This document shows, in pieces, positions 37,717 to 47,962 of a DNA stretch of 64,000 nucleotides. The stretch's first letter is position 1; each line of letters begins with the position of its first letter. The translations under genes were made by a program, and so were the position numbers. A model generated the notes under the pieces. That model was not told the DNA's origin. It made no database searches and was given only the letters and a program-made list of their open reading frames with translations. This DNA comes from Rhododendron vialii. Its lineage: Eukaryota > Streptophyta > Magnoliopsida > Ericales > Ericaceae. Location: the NCBI RefSeq assembly GCF_030253575.1, contig NC_080560.1:38921001-38985000 (forward strand), in the 5' to 3' direction.

Positions 37717-37730
37717 TGGTATCAGAGCCA
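37717..37730 (+). other. Primer-binding site (initiator tRNA-Met)
   Basis: The sequence tggtatcagagcca is the standard complement of the 3' end of plant initiator tRNA-Met. It lies 2 bases after the 5' LTR end. Confidence 0.9.
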
Positions 37731-37972
37731 CGTTTTTCCTAGTTTGATGGCACCAAACATGGCTGAAGAAATACCCATTGACGTTGGTCGTGGGCTTGCT
37801 GACCTGAGGAAGATGATGGAAGATAATTGAACACAGTTGCAAGATAGAAGCACTCAATTAGCCGAGATTCGTCAAGATATTCACACTCAGTTTCGCAGAG
37901 ATCCGTGAGTTGCTGCAAGGGTTGACTCTACAAAATCGCCAAAGGCTAGAAAAGATTGAGAAGGATCGCGCG

Positions 37973-38586
37973 CAAGGGCGAAACTGTAGTATGGCTGCCA
38001 TGGGCTATAGCCCAGGTCACATTCCAAAAAATAATAATTATATGTAAATGTTAGTTAAAATAGTTTTAGCCCAACCATTTTCGTCTTAAGCCCAATCCAT
38101 TTTAATTAGCCCAGCCTTCTTTCTTTGAGGAAAACCCAAACAAAGTCTTGATCGATTTAGGAAAAACACCGTAAACAAAATCCCATCCTTTCTTTGAAAA
38201 TAAAATTAAATCAACTATGGAGATTGGAGTTACAAAATCTTCTGATGTGGAGATGAAGATCGGCGGCCTAATCGTCAGAATCGCATCATAGTTCGCCGGA
38301 GTCTTGGATTGATCAAATGGGGAAGTTGGGGTTGGTTTTGCCTTTGAGGAAGAAGAAGTTGGGGTCGGTTTTGCTTGCAAACTTGTTGAAAATATCCACT
38401 CAGGTTCGATAATAAATTATTTTTACTCTCTGAAACATCGTAGATACAACTTGTATGTTTCTTGTACTTTTATTTTGTTTATTTTTTAACATTTTCGTAT
38501 TTATGTACAAGTTTGCCTCTTTTTTTGTTCATATATATAAAATTTGGGTTAGCCTAGGGCAAAATTAATTTCTGATTCCGCCCTTG
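37973..38586. mobile_element. Non-autonomous hAT element, 614 bp, 8-bp target duplication
   Basis: The ends are CAAGGGCG and CGCCCTTG. The word atcgcgcg is duplicated at 37965-37972 and 38587-38594. It disrupts the gag gene of the LTR element and lacks a transposase. Confidence 0.92.
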
Positions 38587-40163
38587 ATCGCGCGTTGGGA
38601 TTTTCCCATCACCAACCTCCTAACCAAAATAGGAACCGCATTGAGGGATATGTTCGCAACCAACCTATTCTCTAAAACGTCTCCGGAGGATATTCTTATT
38701 ATCACTACGATGATAGGAATGAATTTGACGCGCTATTCGAGAACCATGATGATTATCAGTCGATAAAGCGACAAGCAAATTTCAGGTATTACGATAAGTT
38801 GACACAATTTAGTGGTCTTGAATTTTTTGAAGATCGTTTGGATTGGATATTGGATTTTTGATGATTTTTTTGAGTATACGAAAACTCCTTCCGAACGAAG
38901 GTGGAGGTTTTTACTATTGAAGCTTACAAGCCTAACACTACAATGGTGGTTAAAATTACAATCGTCAAGAGATCGATTGGGCAAGCGTCAAATTCATGCA
39001 TGGTCGAGAATTAAAAGACTTTTGGTGGAGAGATTTTTGTCATAGAATTATGAGGAATTACTGAAGGAAAAACATGGACCAAAGCAACAAAATACAATTA
39101 TTATTATCAAAGATGTCGTTGAAGAAGTTGTCAAAGAGGTTGTGATTCAAGTTGATGAACCAAAAATTGAAACGGAGGTTGATGATAAGACAAATAATAT
39201 AGAAGCCGTGGATGATGTCATATTCAAAATTGATATTAAAAATAATAATATTGATATTGGTGATCAAGTTGTCGAGGACCAAAATAGTTATACATTGGAG
39301 GTGTTTGATATTGATATTGGTGCCAAGGAGGAGATTTTGGTCAACAACATTGGTGAAGGTAAATTGGTGTTTGAAAACATAAATTCAAAAGAATCGGCCA
39401 ACAATCAAGTCAGAGCATACATACACTGAATGGATTCAAACCATAATTGCTGGCATAACAAAATTAATGTTGCTTCAATCGATTTTCTTGGAGTGCAACA
39501 ATTTGATTGGGTTTCCAATATTCGTTTAGTACATCTTGTCAACAAGTTGAAGTATGAAGAAAAAAGATCATCGCAAATACATTTTTCCATGAATTTTTAT
39601 TTGAAGTTAAGAAATGAGTTGAAGCATTCAAATTATCTATTTCTTTGGCATGGAAAGAAAAGGAAACTGACGTAAGACAAAATTCTAAAAGATTTTTTTC
39701 TTATTTTTATGATTCCAGAATTATAAAAATAAGAATCTAAAATCTTATGTAGAATTGGAATTTTATTTTTGAAATTATATTATTAGGAAATCTTATTTGT
39801 GCTACATGTTTTACATGTTTTTAATCTTTTTGTTTTGGCATGATTTAGGATTTCTTTTAAGAATTTTCTTTTATTTTATTTTAAAATTTTATTAGTCTTT
39901 TATTTTATTTTATTCTTTATAATTTCTTAACTAGCAAGAAATTGTGTTACTAGATTCCTATCTAACATAGAATTTCTCTATTAGTATAAATAAAGGTTGT
40001 AACTTATATAGTTATTCACCTTTTTCATCAATAAAATTATAAGATTATTTTTTTTGCTTGTAGACTCAAGAACTCGTTTGTAGAAGCAAACATTTATTTC
40101 GTTTAAATTAGTACGTAACTAGTATACTGTGAATTCGCTGCATCAAGTTCTCTCTGTGCAACA

Positions 40164-41183
40164 ATGGATCCCCTCTCCGTCCTCCGGGATTACGCCATCC
40201 GCAACGACCTCGACAGCATCGTCCGCGTCAACGACGACTTCCGCTTCGGCTCCGACTACTCCTTCCCCGCCGCCACCCCCACCGCCTACCGCTCCAAAAT
40301 AGGCCACCTCTTCACCCTCGAAACCCTAATCCACTTCCTCAAGCACAGCCACCTCAAATTCACCGACTACATGAAGAACATCAAGCCGCTCGCCATCCCC
40401 TTCATCTCCTACCTCGACCGCAAGCCCCTCCTCGACTACCTCCTCGGCCCCGTCTCCCCCTACTCCTCCGACGCCGTCCAATTCGCCAGCCCTAACTTCT
40501 CCACCTCCGCCGCCGAGTCCTCCGGGACAGCTTCGAGGCCGTTCGATCCCTCTCATGGCGTAGAGGATCTCATGGAGTGGTCCACAAACGATAATGTGAC
40601 CACTTCCTCCTCTTCAAAAGAACAGCAAGTGGATTCGATCAACTCCAAATTCGACGAGATCGCTTTGACGCCGTTCGATGAGATGATGACTTTGAGGCCG
40701 TTCAATCTGTCCGACGTCGAAGATCTGATGGAGTGGACCACGGACGATAACGTGACCCGCTTCTGCCTTTTCGAAACGTACACTTCGAAAGAACAGGCAG
40801 TGGATTTCATTACCAACATAGCGATTCCTCATCCATGGCTGAGAGCAATATGCCTGAAAAACAGGGCAATTGGGTCAATTTCAGTGGCACCAGGTTCAGG
40901 AATTGGCGCGGGGAGGGGCGAAATCGGGTACGCCCTAGCATCAAAGCATTGGGGCAAAGGGATTGTCACGAGGGCGGTGGAAATGGCGGTTTCGAGCGTG
41001 TTTTCGGAGTTGCCACATCTGGTGAGGCTGGAAGCTTTGGTCGATGCGGAGAACTTGGGGTCTCAGAGGGTGATGGAAAAAGCTGGGTTTCAAAGGGAGG
41101 GTGTGTTGAGGAAGTATGCTTTTATTAAGGGGAGGTATAGAGATTTGGTGACGTTTAGTCTTGTCCGCTTCGACGTTCCTTAA
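40164..41183 (+). CDS. Chimeric protein: CDC73 N-terminal domain fused to GNAT acetyltransferase
   Basis: An uninterrupted, intronless frame of 339 codons. Residues 1-95 match the CDC73 N-terminal domain encoded at 32244, with 8 differences by eye (seven or more conservative), and homology fades by about residue 118. Residues 124-164 are a degenerate first copy of the GNAT start (VEDLMEW and NDNVT, then SKEQ). Residues 176-339 form a whole GNAT domain of the RimJ/RimL type: TLRPFNLSDVEDLMEW, the acetyl-CoA loop region GEIGYALASKHWGKGIVTRA, NLGSQRVMEKAGFQREG and a C-terminal RYRDLVTFSLVR. It is nearest to the GNAT at 42675-43238. The start codon is 18 bases past an LTR end, and about 15 of those bases resemble the CDC73 5' leader. 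Acetyltransferase activity is inferred from the fold; the substrate is unknown. The open frame over both parts argues for a recent or functional gene. Confidence 0.9.
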   Translation: MDPLSVLRDYAIRNDLDSIVRVNDDFRFGSDYSFPAATPTAYRSKIGHLFTLETLIHFLKHSHLKFTDYMKNIKPLAIPFISYLDRKPLLDYLLGPVSPYSSDAVQFASPNFSTSAAESSGTASRPFDPSHGVEDLMEWSTNDNVTTSSSSKEQQVDSINSKFDEIALTPFDEMMTLRPFNLSDVEDLMEWTTDDNVTRFCLFETYTSKEQAVDFITNIAIPHPWLRAICLKNRAIGSISVAPGSGIGAGRGEIGYALASKHWGKGIVTRAVEMAVSSVFSELPHLVRLEALVDAENLGSQRVMEKAGFQREGVLRKYAFIKGRYRDLVTFSLVRFDVP

Positions 41184-42674
41184 TTTTTGAATAGTGGTTG
41201 AGACCTAAAAGTACTTATTTCACATGAAAGTGTTCGGAACTGTGTTTGGCAACTCGGCATCATAGACTCGCGGTGACACTAATGCAGGATCATGGATATA
41301 GTTCGATAATATTTTTCTGGGTATGACATTACGAAGTATATAAGCTAATTTTGGATGAATGGTTTGTCCATTGCAACTCTTGATTGACGCATTGCTTTTT
41401 GTCAGTTTACATTCCCACAAATACTGGTTTGAATGGATCATTCTAATCAACTTTAAAGAACACCGAACCCCGATGAGTTGGTCCAGTAGGAGTATAAAGC
41501 GAGCATGAGAAGAAGTAAGAGGTTTACTTTTGAGTCTGTAAAGTTGACTTTTACTGCCAACAATTTTTTTTTGAAGCCGATAACGATTTGCTCTGTAGTT
41601 AACTTTAAATTGTTGAAATTGATTGAGGTGCCTGTAAATTAACAAGAATACCCAATTATCTTACCTGAACACATCAGCCATCAGGCATGCTACGGGTATA
41701 TTGGACGGTAAGTATAGTCAAAGCCGGCTCTGGGCATAAACCTACCAGGCGGTTAGGCCTCTCATTTTGGTTCCAATTATAGGGCTTCCAAATAGAAGAA
41801 ATCTAATAAATACTATTATGTATGTCAATTATTTTGTAGGTAAGTTTGTGTAGTTCAGGGGTAAGGAGCACTTGTGCTACATGAGAAACCCAAGTTTGAA
41901 TCCCATCCACTCCAACTTTTTTAACATGAACACCTTTGAACTTATACAAAAAATCGTTTGGAAATGATGTTGCCGTGGTTCAACCACGCGACCAACACTT
42001 CCTATGAAAAGGTCAAACGAATTGCCATTGCACTACAAACCATTTATGCTCCAATACTCCAAATACCAACTTTTGAGAGGTTCCATTTTCAAATCTCGCC
42101 TAGACCTCGAAAATCTCGAGGTCGGGCCTGAGTATAGTTCAAAGGAATCCCCTCTTTGGTGTTGGGTAGAGGCATGGTAAATTAGTCAAATAGGGGACCT
42201 AAAGGAATAGAATACAGAGTTGATCATTGAATTGCAAGTAAACTGGAAAAAAAAAAAACATTTCGATCATTGGACCTAATCATCCACCCAAACCAAAAAT
42301 ATTTTGCAGCAATGTAACATACCCACGAAAAGTATCATCATCCATGATGTTGCATTAGCATCACTGCGATGCCAACACAGAATTTTGAAACACTTTTATT
42401 TAAATATTTCTACGCTTCTATTCTGTTGGAGGTGGGAGTTCGTTAACAGTTTAAACCCGGAGAGATTACATACAAAGCAGTCACAAATCTCTTTATTGAT
42501 TGATTTGATTCAGTACACAAATCTGAAAATTACAAACTCACACGTGTATATCACCTCACGGCTCACACACCTCACAAACTGAACTCACTACTCTCTCTCT
42601 CTCTCTCACAGATTATTCTCACTCTCTCTCGGCCCACCTCACATGTGCAAGATTAACTTTCAACATATTCAAGA
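41184..42674. other. Spacer between chimera and GNAT gene
   Basis: No gene. At 41845-41925 a tRNA-like stretch occurs (TAGTTCAGGGGTAAGG as A box, AAGTTTGAATCCC as B box), probably the head of a plus-strand SINE whose end I could not set. A CT run lies at 42588-42607. Confidence 0.45.
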
Positions 42675-43238
42675 TTAAGTAACATCAGTGCGGTCCGTGC
42701 GGAGAAGACTGAACATCACCGCATCTCTAGACGTTCCCTTAATCAAAACATACTTCCGCAGCACACCCTCCTTGTGAAACCCAGATTTTTCCAACACCCT
42801 TTGGGACCCCAAATTCTCAACATCAACCAGAGCTTCAAGCCTCTCCAAATGTGGCCACTCCAAAAATAGAGTTGAAACCACCATTTTCACTGCCCTTGTG
42901 ACAATTCCTTTGCCCCAATACTTTGATGCTAGAGCATACCCAATTTCGCCTCTCCCCACACCAATTCCTGAACCTGGTGCCACTGAAATTGACCCAATTG
43001 CTCTGTTTTTCAGGCATATTGCTCTCAGCCATGGATGAGGAATCGCTATGTTGGTAATGAAATCTACAGCCTGTTCTCTGGAAGTGTAGGTGTCCCAAGT
43101 GCAAAACTGGGACACTTTATCGTCGGTCGCCCACTCCATAAAATCGTCGATGTCAGACAGATCGAGCGGCCTCAAAGTGATCTCAGAAAATTCATGGTGA
43201 TTGGTTTCTGGGTTGGAGGATGATCCATCACCATCCAT
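42675..43238 (-). CDS. GNAT family N-acetyltransferase (RimJ/RimL type)
   Basis: A single-exon minus-strand gene of 187 residues from ATG 43238. The frame continues upstream to 43313, but the downstream ATG begins a Ser/Asn/Glu-rich leader like that of the family. Features: TLRPLDLSDIDDFMEW strand and helix, acetyl-CoA binding segment GEIGYALASKYWGKGIVTRA, and NLGSQRVLEKSGFHKEG. The central third is almost identical to the chimera at 40164-41183, so one derives from the other or both from a recent common copy. Likely transfers acetyl from acetyl-CoA to an unknown amine in the cytosol. A Mutator-like element begins about 225 bases upstream of the start. Confidence 0.92.
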   Translation of the reverse strand: MDGDGSSSNPETNHHEFSEITLRPLDLSDIDDFMEWATDDKVSQFCTWDTYTSREQAVDFITNIAIPHPWLRAICLKNRAIGSISVAPGSGIGVGRGEIGYALASKYWGKGIVTRAVKMVVSTLFLEWPHLERLEALVDVENLGSQRVLEKSGFHKEGVLRKYVLIKGTSRDAVMFSLLRTDRTDVT

Positions 43239-43463
43239 CTGGAAGGCTTTCTCTTTTAGGGTTTGGTGGGTATAGAGTAGAATGGAACGTCTAAGGCACA
43301 AAGCATTTAGCACTAGAAAATGTTTCGTGTGATATTAATATAGGAACCAAGATTGAAGGATTCATACTTTAGTATATAAATTACTTGGAGTGGTGTCCAA
43401 GGAAGTGATACCGTAGGAAGAAGGGAGGTAAGTTCAATGGAAATCTTAAATGGATTTTTTAAA

Positions 43464-44717
43464 GGGTAAATTATAGTTAACCCCCTCAAACTATGTTTCG
43501 GAGACACTTTACCCCCTCAAACATTTATTTTTAGCACTTAACCACCTCTAACTAATGAAAATGCAAAATTGACCAACTTCTGTTAGAGAGTGGATGTAAG
43601 TTACTGTTTTGCCCTCTATTGAAAAAGAAAAAAAGGAGGGTTCCAAGAACAAACCATTCCACAGTCTCTCTCTCGTCTCTTCCCCACCAAGATTCCGAAT
43701 TTCCACAAACCCAAAACTTTAATCTACTCATAATCGACAACACAAACTGAATCTCAACCTCAATCTCCTCAAACCTTAACTCTAGAAGATTACCCAAACC
43801 CACAAAACCCAGATCAACCACAGGTATATCAAACCCATTTATTTGCCAAAATCCATTTTATAACAGAGCTTTCTCCGGGCAACCAACCCACCGCCCTCAC
43901 TGCCAGCCGTATACTCACCACCGGATTCTCCAAACGGTGCCGTACAGAAGCAGCAGTTCTCCGTTCAAGTCTCGTTTCCTCTAACATCACGTAATCGCCA
44001 ATCGCTCCTCCAGTCACTAAGCTCGACCCGCCGCCGCCAACACCACTCTATTCTTGGTAGAAAACGATAACTAGGCTCCATTGAAGGACTCCCCGCATTG
44101 AAGTAGAATAATTAGTGAGCCTCTGATTCTGAACAAGAGAGAGAGAATATGTATACAGTTCGCTTTGGATCTGCAGCAGAGGGCATGGGAATGTCAACAT
44201 CATGAGTTGTTAATTGAACTTGAAATCGAACTCGCCGAGTAAATTCAAACTCACCTTGCGCACAGTTGGTTTCTGGAAATGCAAAACCCAACTTGAAATT
44301 GCCGTTTGCAAAATCAATAGGGAACACAACAGCTCGAATCCAGGTGGAGTAATTTATTGGAACTCTTCATCTTCTACGGCTGCTGCTTCTAGTGGCACTT
44401 TGTAAACGCCGGTTACCACATCATTTTCTGGTACCCGCAGCAGTGGTGTGATTTGTTCATTGTTTTGGTTGCCGTTTTTGGTTTGGTACCCGCAGAGAAA
44501 GGGCCTTTTCAAAAAAGAAAAAGAAAAAAGAGAACAGGCACAAATGTCTCCATTTTTCAGATGAGAGGAAATGTGACATTTTCCATCCAATTTGTAACAG
44601 AATGCTAACAGAAGTTGCATTTTCATTAGTTAGAGGTGGTTAAGTGTTAAAAATAAAAGTTTGAGGGGGTAAAGTATCACCGAAGTATAGTTTGAGGGGG
44701 TTAACTATAATTTACCC
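43464..44717. mobile_element. Mutator-like element with long TIRs, Pack-MULE candidate
   Basis: Inverted repeats of about 110-115 bp begin gggtaaattatagttaaccc on both ends. The 9-base word ttttttaaa is duplicated at 43455-43463 and 44718-44726, as in Mutator transposition. The 1 kb interior has no transposase. It has a different, more GC-rich composition at 43850-44060 with a CT-rich leader and splice-like caggtatatc, so it may be captured host gene sequence. I cannot identify the source gene. Confidence 0.9.
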
Positions 44718-44726
44718 TTTTTTAAA

Positions 44727-45979
44727 AGATAACTTTGTTTGGTTTAGATTTTAGAAAGTTATTTTTGAGAGTTGGAGTGGTAATGAGTGGAGAGAGATAG
44801 AGAGAAAGATTTATTGAAAACTGTGCCGAGAGTTGAGAGTTACTCTCAAAAAGTCCATCCAAGCAAAGTGAAAGGAAAGCACTTTAATGGACCTGAATAA
44901 AGTGCAGTCAAGATTATCAGAAAGAACTCAAGATTTATTTGTTCTACAAAATGTAGAAATGAGGACTAGAAATCAGTCGCAAGTTTTTTTTATTATCAGA
45001 CATTCAAGATTTTATTTATTTAAAAATAATAATTTACAGGACTACACCGTGTAGTTTAGGCCCGTTGACTTATCATAGACCCAATTCAAATGAGTAATTG
45101 AGGTTGCGAAGTTAAGGTGGTTGTGGTGGTGCAGCGGCGGCAAGCAGAGGAGATCGTGGGGAGTAGCAGCGGAGGACCAAAGGAGGACGTGGTGGAGCAG
45201 CAGTGGAGGAGCAGAGGTGGAACCAGAGGTGATGCACCAGCGGAGATTTGGGGGAGTAGCGGCAGCGGCAGTTAGGTTGATAGGGTTATAGTTTGTTGTG
45301 GGCTGGCGGATTGCAAATGGGCTTGGCCCAATTAGCTTGCAATTGGTGTGCTTGTTTGGGCTTGGGGTGTTTTGGAGTTTGTTTAAACATTAGGTGCTTT
45401 TGGACTTGTCCTATTGGGTGTCTGTTGGTTTCTTGCTAACAGTGTCATAGTACTAAAAATTCGAGAGGTGGAAAGGTAGGTTAAGATATCACAAGAAGAA
45501 GTTGCTCAATGCATTTTTTTTCCTACTATATTGTACTGATTTCTTCTTAAATCCTTGTGATGAATAAAATTATTTTTGCCGATGAAAAAAAAGAGGGGAG
45601 AGAGGCACATGCCGCACCTAGTTTCAGATTAAATGATTTAATAACTTTAGAATATGTGTAATTGTTAGTATGATTGGCGTTTTCCGAATTTTGTCAAAAC
45701 CATTGGAGTCTGTATTGTTCTTTTTTCATTTGGGTTTGGGAGATGGTTCTTTTATTTTATGTTGTCTAGACACTCCGCACGATAAATAAAAAATATTGAG
45801 AAGCTTTTGCCTTAAAGGATGCTCAGATAATGTTCGAAAGAGATATATGCATTCATATGCATTTATCGTAATGTTTCGATAGAGTAATCAAAATTTTAAT
45901 TCAATGGCATTAGCTCTCTTAGTTTGTTTTATGGGAAATGGAGGGAATTTTTTCTAAGGCATTAAGAGTGTTTGATTGA
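44727..45979. other. Spacer with a probable LINE 3' tail
   Basis: At about 45290-45590 a GT-rich segment with gggcttg repeats ends in gtgatgaataaaattatttt and an A-run at 45585-45592, like the 3' UTR of plant LINEs elsewhere in the window. A GGC/GGA-rich patch lies at 45115-45290. No intact gene. Confidence 0.4.
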
Positions 45980-46960
45980 CCTCGGTCTGAAAGAGAAATT
46001 TTTTCTAAGCCACAGAATGGACAGTGTGTTGCACTCGCGGGGCGCTTTCCTAGTGCTAGCAAGCGCTAGCTTTCCCTTGCATGTGCATCCCGCGTGTGTC
46101 CCCTTATGTGCACCTACCTCACCAAATCTGAACCATTTGCCTTGCTGGCGTATTTTAAAGGTAGCGCGTGCTAGCGCTATGCCAGTGCTTGGTTATCTCC
46201 AGCATTAGTCTTTTGCCTTGCTAGCGCATTTTTTAAAGGTAGCGCTGTGCTAGCGCTTGGTAGCACTCATGTGTCGTCCTCTTATTGGCTCCTTGTTGGG
46301 GTCTGCTCTTGCCACTATAAATACTTTTTATTCACACAATTAGGGCACGAATTTTTGCAGCCATTTTAGAGAGAGAGAGCACTCTTCTCTCTATTCATTT
46401 GCGCACAAATTTGCATTTGATGATTTAGATCTTGTATCTTGGTCATCTTTAGTCAATCTAGAGAAATGCTTCATTTCTCATGTATTCTTTCTAGATTGTT
46501 TTAGTTTGCAAAAACAAAAATCTTCATTTCTCTAAAATTCACTCATACATGCCGATGATACTACTTGGCTGGATGATTCTGGAGCCACGGTGAGCGGAGA
46601 TCGAGGTGTTGGACTCGTGGTGGCTATGGGATCAAGAAGGAGCTCGGGGAGCTACATCAAAATGGTGGAGTTAGGTTAAGCTTTTGGGGTAAAGTTGTAA
46701 TTTCTCTCTTATCACTTTGTAAACCTTTTGATCTATAGCAAATTTGGTAGTTAGGCCGTGGTTTTATGCTTAGGGTGTGTTGACCCTAAGTAGTTTCCAC
46801 GTATATTCTCGCGTTGCATTCTTTAGATTTATTGTTATTGACTTTAATTGTTAAATTGTTAGAATAGCATTGAACTTGGTTAATGGATTAAAATTGGAAG
46901 TTGCGTGAATTTTTAATTGGTTGTCCTATTCACCCCCTCTAGGACTCTTCTAGTGCTTAA
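45980..46960 (+). mobile_element. Possible LTR with repeated AGCGC motifs
   Basis: Several copies of gctagcgc and tagcgct at 46050-46260 are followed by a TATA box (actataaatac, about 46313) and a leader. Further on comes attcaccccctctaggactc at 46929-46948, a phrase typical of plant LTR-retrotransposon ends. TG and CA limits and a target duplication were not established. Confidence 0.45.
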
Positions 46961-47510
46961 TATAATTTCAGTAACCTTTTGGCTATTGATTTAATGATTT
47001 TATCATTAGCGGTTAATTTACTCTAATTACCATCTGGAGTTCAAATTCTGACTCCGTCCCGAAAATTATCTATCCAAGAATTATCTAGTTTGATTCAACT
47101 ATCACTCCTATGATTTCATTACTTTTGTTTTTAAGTCTATTGTCCAGGTGTTCGAACCAGTTTGTGTAAGGTCGTGCACATCGACTAATCCTCGGGACGA
47201 ATTCTACCGTCCAATTGTTGGGCTCTCGGCTCCCAATTACAGCCAAATTCGAGTCATTGTCAACCTCACACGAATTTTATTTTTTCAAAAGATAAGTATA
47301 TCGAAATTAGATTAATTGCCAAACTTGTTTTTCAATGGATGATCTATACTGTAAGACTTATAAAATGCATCAAAAAAATAATCAATGTGCAGACCATTTT
47401 ATGATACTTCAGAGTGCGGAGAATCCTTTCCGTTGATTTGTTTTTAATGGAAATACACGTCCTAAGTTAAATACTCAAACAATTTATTTACCAAAGGACT
47501 ATGCTACAGT
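46961..47510. other. Spacer with SINE-like debris
   Basis: Around 47150-47280, words such as atcgactaatcctcggga recall the bodies of the two minus-strand SINEs at 34.8-35.9 kb. No gene. Confidence 0.35.
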
Positions 47511-47852
47511 AACAGTAGCTTCAGCATAGACAGCGCGTACAACGTACGTTTGGGCCCGTCTTGGGTCTAACAAAGATAGGAGCCGTTCATTTTATTCAAT
47601 ATATTTTGCTTAAGGTCCCTGCAAAAAATTGGTTCCATCCGATATCGATAAAGGCGTTTACTAAAGCGATTTTGGACGCTTCGTATACGCCCTTATTGAT
47701 GTAGGATGGAGCTGATTTTTTGCAGGAACCTTAAGCAAAATATATTGAATAAAATAACCTGCTCCTGATTATCTTTTTTGAGCCCAAAACAGATCCAAAC
47801 GCACGCTGTACGCGCTGTCTGTGCTGAAGCTGCTGTACCATCAGCATAGCAT
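47511..47852. mobile_element. 342-bp foldback MITE upstream of GNAT gene
   Basis: The outer ends atgctacagtaac and catcagcatagcat pair. Inner halves pair through tattcaatatattttgctta and taagcaaaatatattgaata and through agacagcgcgtac and gtacgcgctgtct. It ends 110 bases before the GNAT start codon. Confidence 0.88.
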
Positions 47853-47962
47853 TTCTGTTTACGAAATCATAACTCACAATGTCGTTGACTACACAGTGAA
47901 GTCTTTTTCTAACCCCTCAAAGTCTTTATTTCTACAGGCCTAAGCAATTCTTGATCACCATT

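Larger units (their letters stand above)
37130..40145 (+). mobile_element. Gag-only LTR retrotransposon remnant (Ty3-like)
   Basis: An LTR end at 37714 is followed by a primer-binding site and a broken gag starting at ATG 37747. The gag core at about 38780-39050 reads like plant Ty3 gag (FEYTKTPSERRWRF, LQWWLKLQSSR, VERFLS). An acidic frame (39142-39429) follows, then a purine tract (ggaaagaaaaggaaac, about 39655) and a 3' LTR-like segment ending at 40145. The two LTR ends share attagtacgtaactagt and a final tgtgaattc block but differ a good deal. No protease, RT or integrase was seen. Stops and a hAT insertion break gag. The outer 5' limit is approximate. Confidence 0.7.

Noticed and set aside
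41845-41925. tRNA gene
   Set aside because: A- and B-box-like words are present but no cloverleaf could be drawn, so it fits a SINE head better.
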